From Motilimonas cestriensis (GTDB lineage Bacteria; Pseudomonadota; Gammaproteobacteria; Enterobacterales; CBDFNC01), in NCBI RefSeq assembly GCF_021295315.1, contig NZ_JAIMJA010000011.1, forward strand, positions 1 through 64,000: a stretch of 64,000 bases of DNA, written 5' to 3'. Position 1 is the first letter of the stretch; every line of letters starts with the position of its first letter. Positions 1-7,632 of this stretch are shown here, in pieces. Under the pieces are notes generated by a model. The model did not search any database, had not been told where the DNA came from, and saw nothing but the letters and a program-made list of their open reading frames with translations. The translations under genes and the position numbers were made by a program.

Positions 1-664
1 AAAATCTTAAGTTCGCGCATCTTTCTGTTTGGTTTTTTGTGTTTTGGCGAATTCATTAGATCATACGGAAAGATGCCATTCTACTTAAATTTATGATTTT
101 TAATGAAATCATCAGGGGATTCCTCAGAGCAATGCATCATTAATAAGCTTTAAACATACATAAAGTCCGACTTTTCCTTGATAAGAAAAACCGTTCCACG
201 TCGCGGTTGCATCAAACAATGGACTTTTAAATTGTGTATCTTCCATTTTTAGCTATTTCAATCCTATTGGTTGACATGCGATGTAGCCACATATAAAAAA
301 CAATAAAATACAATAACTTAATGTTTATTTCCATTTTATTTTTCAGATGCAAGTAAGCACGCATCCAATTATTGTTAAATTAGAATTAGCTGCTCGGGTT
401 TCCTCTCATATATTTAGTGGCATACTGGCAGCTAGCACTTGAAAAGCTGACGTTTAAAGGTCAAGGAGTAACGTCCGCTCTTCGCTCATTTGCGACACTC
501 AACCAAACTCGTTTTGGGGCAAAAATAATTTAGCCCGTTCGAGTAGATATAAACCAATATGCAAGCCTGTACTCACAACAATTTAGGCCCTTAAGCTTAT
601 CTTTCTTCCCCCTTGTCTGCCATTGCCTTTATACTCATGCCTTTTTGAAAATGAGTCGCCCCAA
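1..664. other. Gene-free AT-rich stretch
   Basis: No open frame with a plausible ribosome binding site and no recognisable RNA gene is seen on either strand. The first 370 bases are strongly AT-rich and dense in stops. The part from about 400 to 620 is more mixed but resembles nothing I can name. The stretch separates whatever lies to the left from the sulfotransferase-like gene and must hold that gene's promoter, which I could not place. Confidence 0.5.
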
Positions 665-1303
665 ATGTCTAAGATTTTTATTATCGGCCTGCCCCGCACC
701 GGCACTACCAGCATCAGTGTAGCGCTGTTAGACATGGGATTATCGGTTGCTCACACAGCATTTACCAAAAGGGCTTTTGAACTAGCAGATGCTATATCAG
801 ACGCGCCTTGTTTCAGTGACTACCGGCAGTTAGACCAGCTGTTTCCAAGCTCAAAATTTATCTATTTAACCCGCAAGATGGAGCTTTGGCTACCGTCAAT
901 TACCATGCTATTAGACAAAATGGCTCCCCATTTAGCGCCGAAAACAGGCAAGTTTAGCCCTGTTTTAAAGCGCAGCTTTCACCATACCTTCTCGCCAACC
1001 TTGCCGCTTAGCAGCGATGAGCTTATGGTTTGCTACCGCCGCCATGAACAGGGCGTACAAGCCTATTTTAAAGGCCGTGATGACTTGCTAACCATTGATG
1101 TCAGTGAGCCGGGGAGCTTGTTAAAAATCAAGCAGTTCCTAGGAATGCCAATAGCGGGGGATGTTGATTTTCCCAAGTTAAATGCAGGACGCCAAGTGGC
1201 GGCTTGGAAAGAATACAAACACCCGAATAAGATTAATTCCCATCAAGCGGGTGTTGAACATAAAAAGTATTTTGATTATGTATTAGCTGACGAACATAAA
1301 TAA
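665..1303 (+). CDS. Sulfotransferase-like P-loop protein
   Basis: The protein is 212 residues from the ATG at 665. An in-frame ATG 14 codons upstream (623) is less likely, because residues MSKIFIIGLPRTGTTS from 665 form the usual family start. GLPRTGTTS near residues 7-15 is the 5'-phosphosulfate-binding loop of sulfotransferases that use PAPS. A second segment around FIYLTRK would be the 3'-phosphate-binding region (family knowledge). There is no signal peptide, so it is cytosolic. It stands alone, convergent with the glycerate kinase gene, with no sulfate-activation or polysaccharide gene nearby, so the acceptor is unknown. The best match is the short Sulfotransfer_4-like group; the exact family is inferred. 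Confidence 0.7.
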   Translation: MSKIFIIGLPRTGTTSISVALLDMGLSVAHTAFTKRAFELADAISDAPCFSDYRQLDQLFPSSKFIYLTRKMELWLPSITMLLDKMAPHLAPKTGKFSPVLKRSFHHTFSPTLPLSSDELMVCYRRHEQGVQAYFKGRDDLLTIDVSEPGSLLKIKQFLGMPIAGDVDFPKLNAGRQVAAWKEYKHPNKINSHQAGVEHKKYFDYVLADEHK

Positions 1304-1350
1304 GTCAGCCAAGGCAAGCTGCTCAGCGCCCAACTTGCCATTGATAGAGG

Positions 1351-2499
1351 TTAACTTGGCTTTAGTTGTTGACCTAATTTCAACGTCATCGCAATGTTGC
1401 GACTGGTATTACTGATGTTAAGCGCACCACTAGCAAGGGCTTGGGCTAATGACATGGCCCTTGGCACAGCAGGAAAAACCGCCACTAAACCATGCTGATG
1501 CACCACGCCATAATCCTCACTGACACATCCTGCAATGCCAATCACCGGACAGCCATGTAAATTGGCAACACGAGTCACTCCCATTGGCGTTTTACCCTGA
1601 ATCGTTTGACTGTCAATGCGACCTTCCCCGGTGATCACCAGATCTGCGCCTTCAACTTGCTCCGCTAGGCCAACCGTTTCCATTACGATATCGATACCAG
1701 GACGTAGCTTGGCATTAAAAAACGCCAACACACCCGCGCCCATGCCACCCGCTGCGCCTGCGCCTTTAATGTCAGCGACATCTTTGCCTAAGGCTTGCTT
1801 GATACTATCAGCATAATGCGCCAAATTAGCATCAAGCGCGGTCACCATGGCTGCATCCGCACCTTTTTGTGGGCCAAATACAGCGCTAGCACCTAATGGA
1901 CCGCATAAAGGGTTATCAACATCGCAAGCCACTTCAATGTCAACTTTAGCGAGACGCGCGTCCAATGCGCTCACATCTGTCTGTTGTATTTCGCCAAGGC
2001 CCTGTCCGCCGCGCGCTACTGGCTCGCCAGCATCATTTAAAAAATCAACGCCAAGAGCTTGCAGCATGCCCATGCCGCCATCATTGGTGGCGCTGCCGCC
2101 AAGGCCGATAATGATTTTTTGAACGCCACGGTCAAGGGCGTCTAAGATCAATTCACCAGTGCCAAAGCTACACGTCTGCATCGGATTGCGCTGTTCAATC
2201 GGCACTAAGTGCAAGCCCGAAGCCGCCGCCATTTCAATCACAGCCACTTCACCACCGCCTAATAAACCATATTGCGCGGTAACAATATTGCCTAATGGGG
2301 CGTGCACTTGGCAGCTGACGAGCTCACCTTGCGTGGCATCCACCATGGCTTGTACTGTGCCCTCACCACCATCGGCTACCGGCACTTTAATGTAACTGGC
2401 ATTGGGAAACACTTGCTTGAAGCCTTGCTCAATTGCATTTGCCACCTCAAGAGCAGTCAGGCTTTCTTTAAAAGAGTCTGGGGCAATAACAATTTTCAT
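1351..2499 (-). CDS. glxK: Glycerate kinase (GarK/GlxK family)
   Basis: This 382-residue cytosolic kinase phosphorylates D-glycerate with ATP and feeds lower glycolysis. It starts MKIVIAPDSFKESLTA, the hallmark of the GarK/GlxK family. It also has the glycine-rich GLGGSATNDGGMGML segment near residue 135 and a VITGEGRIDSQT segment near residue 290, and it has the normal family length. The start has a GGAG ribosome binding site about 8 bases upstream. It lies downstream of the GntP permease on the same strand, with a perfect 20-base palindrome in the short gap. Context suggests uptake of glycerate (or a related sugar acid) followed by phosphorylation, controlled by the CdaR-type regulator. Whether it makes 2- or 3-phosphoglycerate cannot be read from the sequence. 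Confidence 0.92.
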   Translation of the reverse strand: MKIVIAPDSFKESLTALEVANAIEQGFKQVFPNASYIKVPVADGGEGTVQAMVDATQGELVSCQVHAPLGNIVTAQYGLLGGGEVAVIEMAAASGLHLVPIEQRNPMQTCSFGTGELILDALDRGVQKIIIGLGGSATNDGGMGMLQALGVDFLNDAGEPVARGGQGLGEIQQTDVSALDARLAKVDIEVACDVDNPLCGPLGASAVFGPQKGADAAMVTALDANLAHYADSIKQALGKDVADIKGAGAAGGMGAGVLAFFNAKLRPGIDIVMETVGLAEQVEGADLVITGEGRIDSQTIQGKTPMGVTRVANLHGCPVIGIAGCVSEDYGVVHQHGLVAVFPAVPRAMSLAQALASGALNISNTSRNIAMTLKLGQQLKPS

Positions 2500-2531
2500 T
2501 CTTTCTCTCCAGTCCTACGCCTTAGCTAAAC

Positions 2532-2551
2532 GACGGGCAAATTTGCCCGTC
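2532..2551. repeat. Perfect 20-bp palindrome between gntP and glxK
   Basis: Ten bases (GACGGGCAAA) are followed directly by their reverse complement. An outer TAGCT (2523-2527) and AGCTA (2552-2556) can extend the pairing. It sits in the 68-base gap of a two-gene unit and is not followed by a T-run in the direction of transcription. It looks more like an intercistronic RNA hairpin or processing element than a terminator. Confidence 0.6.
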
Positions 2552-2567
2552 AGCTAGGGTAAGTTAA

Positions 2568-3926
2568 TTACAGTAAAATCAAGCTCAGGATGTAAACTAA
2601 CGTCATAGCCGTAACACCTTGGATCAAGGTCGCCATGGTATGAGCCCGATAAGCAAGGGAAACACTCATTTTGCTAAATTGTGATACCACCCAGAAGAAA
2701 CTATCGTTAGCATGAGATACCGTCATTGCGCCCGCACCAATGGCCATTACCGTTAACACGCGTCCCATTTCAGTGTCTAAACCCAATTCAGGCAGCAATG
2801 GTGCAACCAGTGCTGATGTTGTTACCAAAGCAACCGTTGACGAGCCTTGTGCTGATTTCAGCGCTGCCGCGACAATAAATGGCATAAAAATACCTACGCC
2901 TAAAGCCGATAACGTCGCGCCTAGATAATCACCAATCGGCGTTGCTTTAAGTACCGCACCAAACGCGCCGCCAGCACCAGTGATCAAAATAATAGGGGCG
3001 GCAGCGGTTAAGCCTTGGCCAATACGTTCGCTGAATTCAGCAATTTTATTCTCACCTTTTAACAAGCCAAGAGACAAACCTAACCCCACCAATAAGGCAT
3101 TAAGCGGCTGCCCTAAAAAGTTGAACAGCTCAAACAAGCTACCATCACCCATAGGAGCGGAAGGAAATTTAGCAATAGAGCCAAAACAGATTAAAATAAT
3201 CGGCACAAAAATCGGTGCAAATGCCTTCATTGGTGAAGGTAGCGTGCCGTAAGCCGCTTTCATTGCAGCAAAATCTTGCTCGGTTGGCTGCGCCGAAGAT
3301 CCATCCACCACATCAGGTTGCACCTTGGCAAAACGGTTCGCCCATAGCATACCTGCAATCGCCGCCGCGGCTGCCACAAACACACCGATAAAAATAACTA
3401 AACCTAAGTTTGATTCTAAGCCTAAATTACCCGCAGCCGCAATCGGACCAGGAGTTGGCGGCACAAACGTATGCGTAGCGTATAAACCCGTTGCCAATGC
3501 CACACTCATGGCAACACTCGATACCGCCATCCGCTTAGCCATCGACTCTTTCAACGAGTTTAGAATGACAAAACCAGAATCACAAAACACAGGCACCGAT
3601 ACCAAGTAACCAATAATCGACATGGTTAATGTAGGGAAGCGCTTCCCTAGCACCTTGATGATCACATCGGCCATGGTAATGGCCGCACCGCTTTTCTCTA
3701 AGATAATACCAATAATGGTGCCTAACACGATCACCAGGCCGATATAACCCAGTATGCCACCAAAACCAGAGCTGATGGTTTTAGCGATATCAGCAGCGGG
3801 TAAACCATAAGCAAAAGCCGCCAAAAAGGCCGCTAAAATAAGGGTTAAAAACGGATGGAGTTTAAATTTGGCGGTTGCTAGGACGATAAATCCTATGACA
3901 GCAACCAAGATAAAGATCATGAGCAT
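2568..3926 (-). CDS. GntP-family glycerate/gluconate:H+ symporter
   Basis: This 452-residue inner-membrane protein has about a dozen hydrophobic segments. Family features are the N-terminal LHPFLTLILAAFLAA, the GGFGGILGYIGLVIVLGTIIG segment, CDSGFVILNSL and the C-terminal SHANDSFFWVVSQF motif. The open frame extends upstream, but the ATG at 3926 has a GGAGG four bases ahead and is preferred; an ATG at 3920 is also possible. GntP proteins import sugar acids such as gluconate or glycerate with protons. The glycerate kinase directly downstream argues for glycerate or a close relative as substrate (inference). Confidence 0.88.
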   Translation of the reverse strand: MLMIFILVAVIGFIVLATAKFKLHPFLTLILAAFLAAFAYGLPAADIAKTISSGFGGILGYIGLVIVLGTIIGIILEKSGAAITMADVIIKVLGKRFPTLTMSIIGYLVSVPVFCDSGFVILNSLKESMAKRMAVSSVAMSVALATGLYATHTFVPPTPGPIAAAGNLGLESNLGLVIFIGVFVAAAAAIAGMLWANRFAKVQPDVVDGSSAQPTEQDFAAMKAAYGTLPSPMKAFAPIFVPIILICFGSIAKFPSAPMGDGSLFELFNFLGQPLNALLVGLGLSLGLLKGENKIAEFSERIGQGLTAAAPIILITGAGGAFGAVLKATPIGDYLGATLSALGVGIFMPFIVAAALKSAQGSSTVALVTTSALVAPLLPELGLDTEMGRVLTVMAIGAGAMTVSHANDSFFWVVSQFSKMSVSLAYRAHTMATLIQGVTAMTLVYILSLILL

Positions 3927-3998
3927 GTTTGCCTCCTGCAATGGCGTGATGGAGTCTTTGCCACTGGCATTGAGCACAGGCATAGACCAAAGTTAACA

Positions 3999-4018
3999 CA
4001 AAAAGGCATTCCTTTTTG
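3999..4018 (-). terminator. Hairpin with A/T arms in the cdaR-gntP gap
   Basis: CAAAAAGG (3999-4006) and CCTTTTTG (4011-4018) form a perfect 8-bp stem with a 4-base loop. Read on the minus strand it ends in TTTTTGTG, so it may act as a weak terminator of cdaR. If the gntP transcript starts at or before the paired motif at 4094-4139, the hairpin lies in that leader and could act as an attenuator. Confidence 0.4.
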
Positions 4019-4093
4019 CACAGCAAATTATCACCAAGTCGGTCTCAAATTGCTTTAGCCAAGCGCACCAATCGAATGTTACAAAATTGCTAA

Positions 4094-4139
4094 TTTATGT
4101 GCATTTGCACAATTGGTAACAAGTGCAAAAACACATAAA
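4094..4139. promoter_or_regulatory. Paired inverted operator-like motif upstream of gntP
   Basis: Two 19-base elements face each other: 4094-4112 on the plus strand and 4121-4139 on the minus strand, identical at 15 of 19 positions. The shared core is TTTATGTG-N2-TTTGCAC. The first element includes a perfect TGTGCA-TT-TGCACA dyad at 4098-4111. They sit about 170 bases upstream of the gntP start and next to the regulator gene, so binding by the CdaR-type protein is the natural guess. I know of no consensus against which to confirm it. Confidence 0.5.
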
Positions 4140-4195
4140 CAATGTAACTAGTTGTATTTAAATTGAATTATTTAATGTGGAGACATTGATCACAA

Positions 4196-5368
4196 TTATT
4201 TATGTTTAAGATCACAAACCTGTACCACTGTGCTGGCAAGATACAATTGCACTAAACCATCTAGGCTTTGTAGATCAAGCCCAGTAATTTGGATAATTTT
4301 ATCCAATCGATAGCGCAAGGTATTACGATGAACAAATAAGCTGGTGGCGCAAGCATTTAAATCACCAAAATGAGTGAAATACGCCTTAAGGGTTTTTTCC
4401 AGCTGGCCTGATTTATCTTGCTGGCGCAACATTTGATAGGGCTTGATCAGTTCTTGACCGCGCCAATCTTCCGCTAGCGCTGAAACTAACACTGGCAGTG
4501 ATAAATCGTGATATAAGTATTGCTGTTGATCGGGTTGCAGTTGCTTGCCAACCGCTAAAGTTTGTAAAGCACTTTGATAAGACAAAGGAATTCGACTAAC
4601 GCCATTACGGGTATCGAAGAAGTGGCCTAAGCCGACATTAATTTGGATCGTTTGCTCTTGTTCAATGCGCTGTAGCAAAGCGCTAATACGCTGGCGCTCT
4701 AACTCAGGCTGCCATTGTTGCTCCGCTAAAAAAGCGGGTTTCAGTACCACCAGCTCAGACATAGAAAGCATTGCCACTAAGTTGTCTCGCGCGGGGTACT
4801 CCAATAACTCAATCACGCGACGAATAGTTTGGGTTGAAACTCCTTGCCCTTGGCTTGCACTCAGCTCTATCACCGCAGCCACTCGTGGCATAGCGATATC
4901 GATACCTAAACGCTGTGCCCAATCAATGCATTGCTCATGGCTTAGCTGGCCTTTCACCCACTGCACAATGAACTCTTCTTTATGACGGCGATCCCATTGT
5001 AATTTCTCCAGCAAGGCCGCTTGCTCTACGATCATTTCGGCGGTCATCTTTACTAACTTACCGTAATTGCGAATAGCATCTGGCTCGCCAGTGATCCCAA
5101 CCACCCCAATTACATCACCCGCAAATGACAAAGTCAGATTGATCCCAGGTTTTACGCCGACCAAATTATTGGCCGTTTCTAGATCTATTTCCACAGTGCG
5201 GCCGTTAGCAATCGCCAACAAAGCCCCTTCATGTACCGTGTTAATACGCTGAGTATCACCGCTAGCAAGGATCACCCCCTTGGCGTTCATGACATTGATG
5301 TTAAAACCAATGATGTCCATGGTGCGATCGACAATTTGCTGCGCTAAGCGGGGATCAAAAATATACAT
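4196..5368 (-). CDS. cdaR: CdaR-type sugar diacid/glycerate transcription regulator
   Basis: The protein is 390 residues. The N-terminal about 130 residues form the diacid-recognition domain (start FDPRLAQQIVDRTMDIIGFNIN, with GVILASGDTQRI). The C-terminal about 60 residues are a PucR/CdaR helix-turn-helix, with NACATSLFVHRNTLRYRLDKI as recognition segment. E. coli CdaR (385 residues) activates glucarate, galactarate and glycerate genes. Here the only linked targets are a permease and glycerate kinase; no sugar-diacid dehydratase or aldolase gene is in view, so glycerate may be the main inducer (inference). It is transcribed in the same direction as gntP but separated by 269 bases holding the paired motif. 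Confidence 0.88.
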   Translation of the reverse strand: MYIFDPRLAQQIVDRTMDIIGFNINVMNAKGVILASGDTQRINTVHEGALLAIANGRTVEIDLETANNLVGVKPGINLTLSFAGDVIGVVGITGEPDAIRNYGKLVKMTAEMIVEQAALLEKLQWDRRHKEEFIVQWVKGQLSHEQCIDWAQRLGIDIAMPRVAAVIELSASQGQGVSTQTIRRVIELLEYPARDNLVAMLSMSELVVLKPAFLAEQQWQPELERQRISALLQRIEQEQTIQINVGLGHFFDTRNGVSRIPLSYQSALQTLAVGKQLQPDQQQYLYHDLSLPVLVSALAEDWRGQELIKPYQMLRQQDKSGQLEKTLKAYFTHFGDLNACATSLFVHRNTLRYRLDKIIQITGLDLQSLDGLVQLYLASTVVQVCDLKHK

Positions 5369-5410
5369 AAGCGGCCTTAGAGTGTTTTGACAAATGGCGC
5401 TTATACGCGC

Positions 5411-6334
5411 CTAACAAACCTGATCTAATTGTATTAGTCGCTGCCATTGCTGCGCCAATAACTGATCACTCGCACTGGCTACGTTCTCAGGCTGCAGATA
5501 CCACAACAGCTCCAATAAACGATAGCCTAAGCGATACAACGCCAGCTGCGACATATGACAGCCACAGCGCGCAATGAGTACAGCAGCTTGTGCATCCGAT
5601 AGCTGTAAATCTTCAGCCAGAGCCGCAATATCAATTAAACGATTACCTATACTGGCATATTCCCAATCAAGTAATGCTAACCCCTGCTCAGAAAATAAAA
5701 TATTATGCCGATGTAAATCGCCATGACAAAGGGTTAACTCAGTCGGCGCAAAAGCGGGTAATAATTCAAGCTTGCCCACCATGGCATGTAAGCTTGCGCT
5801 ACAAATATTTCCAGGAAAAACCAACACAGATTGATAAAGCTGCTGACAACGTTTAGCTAAGTTTAATTTAGGCAGCGCAGCATAAAGCGCAGGAGGCAAG
5901 CTGATGAGATTTAATTGCGCCAAGGCATCGGCAAGATGTTGCAGATAGCCAGCGCGATTTGCTGACAAAGCAAAGTCCTGTGGGCTAAGGTGTATTCCAG
6001 CAAAAAATGCACTGATCAACACCCCGCCGTGACTGTAAATTAACTCAGGATAAAGTCCTCGCTGCGCCAGTTGCCGCAGTAGAGCTGCTTCGTTATCATC
6101 GCTTAGCCAAGGTGTAACCTGGCTTTTAGGGGGCAAGCGCAGTACCCAATCGATCCCGTCACCCGCGCAGTTAATGCCGATTAAGCGCACACTTTGATGG
6201 CTAACACCTTGCGTTAACAGCAAGACTTGACTGAGTTGAATATCCGCTAACGGCCCACCGACTTGCGACAAGCGATGGATTTGCTTAACACAAGCAAGGG
6301 GTAAGGCGTTTAGCGCAAGGCTTCCCTCACTCAC
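5411..6334 (-). CDS. APH/choline-kinase-fold kinase, probable thiamine kinase
   Basis: The protein is 307 residues with the aminoglycoside-phosphotransferase fold. The catalytic loop LCHGDLHRHNILF (Brenner motif HGDLHxxN) lies near residue 200, followed by the metal-binding segment LALLDWEYASIGNRLIDIA. LLDWEYA is typical of choline and thiamine kinases. It ends a tight operon with a PnuC-type transporter (6-base gap) and a YkoF-like protein. That context favours phosphorylation of imported thiamine to thiamine phosphate, as ThiK does in salvage, which would trap it in the cell. The substrate is inferred from context; the kinase fold is clear. Confidence 0.7.
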   Translation of the reverse strand: MSEGSLALNALPLACVKQIHRLSQVGGPLADIQLSQVLLLTQGVSHQSVRLIGINCAGDGIDWVLRLPPKSQVTPWLSDDNEAALLRQLAQRGLYPELIYSHGGVLISAFFAGIHLSPQDFALSANRAGYLQHLADALAQLNLISLPPALYAALPKLNLAKRCQQLYQSVLVFPGNICSASLHAMVGKLELLPAFAPTELTLCHGDLHRHNILFSEQGLALLDWEYASIGNRLIDIAALAEDLQLSDAQAAVLIARCGCHMSQLALYRLGYRLLELLWYLQPENVASASDQLLAQQWQRLIQLDQVC

Positions 6335-6340
6335 AATAAA

Positions 6341-6979
6341 TTAAGCCGCGGCCAAGCTTGCATCGCCTGACTGTAAACGATAGTGACGATACCAACGAAT
6401 AAAACCAATGACCGCCATCACTTCATAACTGATAAACAACAATGCGGTTAAATACAGCTCACGATCCACATACAAATAAATGGCACACGCATTGATCACT
6501 AACCAGTAAAGCCAGTTTTCCAGTACCTTCTTGGCAACCATATATGTGGTTAACACACTGGCCCAAGTGGTAAACGAGTCTAAATAAGGCAATTGCGCAC
6601 CAGTATTCGCCGTTAAGAAATAGCCTGAAGCGAACGTTAAAACTATCACAACGGCAAAAGCCTGCATGTGTTGCTGTAACTGCCAGCGTACAATGGGACG
6701 TCCCGACACTTGCTCGCCACCGGCAGGGTTGCGCCACTGATACCAACCATAGATGGCCATGGCCATATAGTAGGCATTCAATAACGACTCCATTATTAAA
6801 CTGACGTCCCAAAACAGCCAAGTATAAATCGCGGTGCTGACAAAAGCGGCATACCAACACCAACTACTTTCTTTAATCGCCAGTACTAAATAAGCGATTG
6901 CAAGCACCACTGCGACAATTTCAAAACCTGACATAGCGGCCCAAGCCGCTTGAATATTCTGGCTAAAAGATTCAGGCAC
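6341..6979 (-). CDS. pnuT: PnuC-family vitamin transporter (probable thiamine, PnuT)
   Basis: This 212-residue inner-membrane protein has about seven hydrophobic segments and many aromatic residues lining them, as in PnuC proteins. Family signatures are NAYYMAMAIYGWYQWRNP near residue 70 and the VLENWLYWLVINACAIYLYV segment near residue 150. PnuC proteins are facilitators that rely on phosphorylation of the vitamin inside the cell: NMN/nicotinamide riboside in PnuC, thiamine in PnuT. The kinase directly downstream and the YkoF-like protein upstream both point to thiamine. The nicotinamide riboside alternative is less likely because no NadR-type gene is near. Confidence 0.78.
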   Translation of the reverse strand: MPESFSQNIQAAWAAMSGFEIVAVVLAIAYLVLAIKESSWCWYAAFVSTAIYTWLFWDVSLIMESLLNAYYMAMAIYGWYQWRNPAGGEQVSGRPIVRWQLQQHMQAFAVVIVLTFASGYFLTANTGAQLPYLDSFTTWASVLTTYMVAKKVLENWLYWLVINACAIYLYVDRELYLTALLFISYEVMAVIGFIRWYRHYRLQSGDASLAAA

Positions 6980-6984
6980 CCGTA

Positions 6985-7254
6985 TTACTCCTGTAAATCA
7001 GTGTACGGTTCACGCACATCACGACCTAATATTTTGGCCACAAACACAGCAAAACCATACTGTTCAAAAGACTTTTTTAATTCAATTTTGACGCAATCCA
7101 TCACTTCATCATAATCACCAAACAGCTGGGTGCTAGTAGCGGTGGTGATCACATCAATATTAGGGTAATCATTAAAGCCGGCAATCACGCTTTTGATCGG
7201 GGGAATAAAGTCTTGATTAAATGGATACATGCTAATTTCAACAGTAGCTTTCAT
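6985..7254 (-). CDS. YkoF-like thiamine/HMP-binding domain protein
   Basis: The protein is 89 residues without signal peptide or membrane segment. It has a ferredoxin-like pattern: strand ATVEISMYPF, helix, strand, then TSTQLFGDYDEVMDCVKIELKKSF. This matches the YkoF/MTH1187-like group that binds thiamine or its pyrimidine moiety in B. subtilis YkoF. It is the first gene of the ykoF-pnuT-kinase unit, with a 5-base gap to pnuT. It may buffer or sense thiamine; that role is inferred. Confidence 0.65.
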   Translation of the reverse strand: MKATVEISMYPFNQDFIPPIKSVIAGFNDYPNIDVITTATSTQLFGDYDEVMDCVKIELKKSFEQYGFAVFVAKILGRDVREPYTDLQE

Positions 7255-7632
7255 GCTAAACCTAGGAAGTTAATGAAAAAAAGCCATGTTACCAGTCTGA
7301 CGAATAAAGCCTAATGAAAATAACCTAAAATAGGAAATTTGGCGTTATTGTTAATGAAAGAAAATTAAGGCGCAGGTATGTGCCGTGACCCGATTGTTGC
7401 ACTTTAGTCACGCAAAGCTTACGCTGTTAGTGGCGGTAGGCTAAATAATACGACGGTTAATTTATTAGCAATAAAAAGGTTGTGTGCATGCGGCCAAACC
7501 AAGTTGGGAAGCCACGCCACCAAGCTAGCATTTTCTTTGCCCCTTAAGCAAACTTGGACATATACTTTAGCCATGATGTCCCTTTCGGAGCAGGAGTACC
7601 TATCAAAACTATCCCCAAACTTGAGGTGTAGT
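7255..7632. other. Divergent spacer; no TPP riboswitch seen
   Basis: This 378-base gap separates the thiamine unit (left) from the solute-binding protein gene (right) and must hold both promoters. I looked on the minus strand for the conserved THI-box blocks (CUGAGA and the later AGGGA-type block) and did not find them. A 50-codon open frame on the minus strand starting near 7575 has no recognisable product and is not called. Confidence 0.4.

Noticed and set aside
420-540. Possible remnant of a coding or repeat element in the left gene-free stretch
   Set aside because: Composition is less AT-rich than its surroundings, but no frame, inverted repeat or RNA fold could be supported.
4098-4111. 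CRP-like site in the gntP upstream region
   Set aside because: The half-sites TGTG and CACA are 6 bases apart. The CRP consensus needs 8 between those tetramers, so the spacing is wrong. The element is better explained as part of the paired motif.
7419-7575. About 50-codon open frame on the minus strand in the divergent spacer
   Set aside because: A weak purine-rich site precedes the ATG, but the peptide has no recognisable features and the region must hold promoters. Evidence is insufficient.
7255-7632. TPP riboswitch upstream of the thiamine unit
   Set aside because: The conserved blocks were looked for on the minus strand by eye and not found. A covariance search would be decisive.
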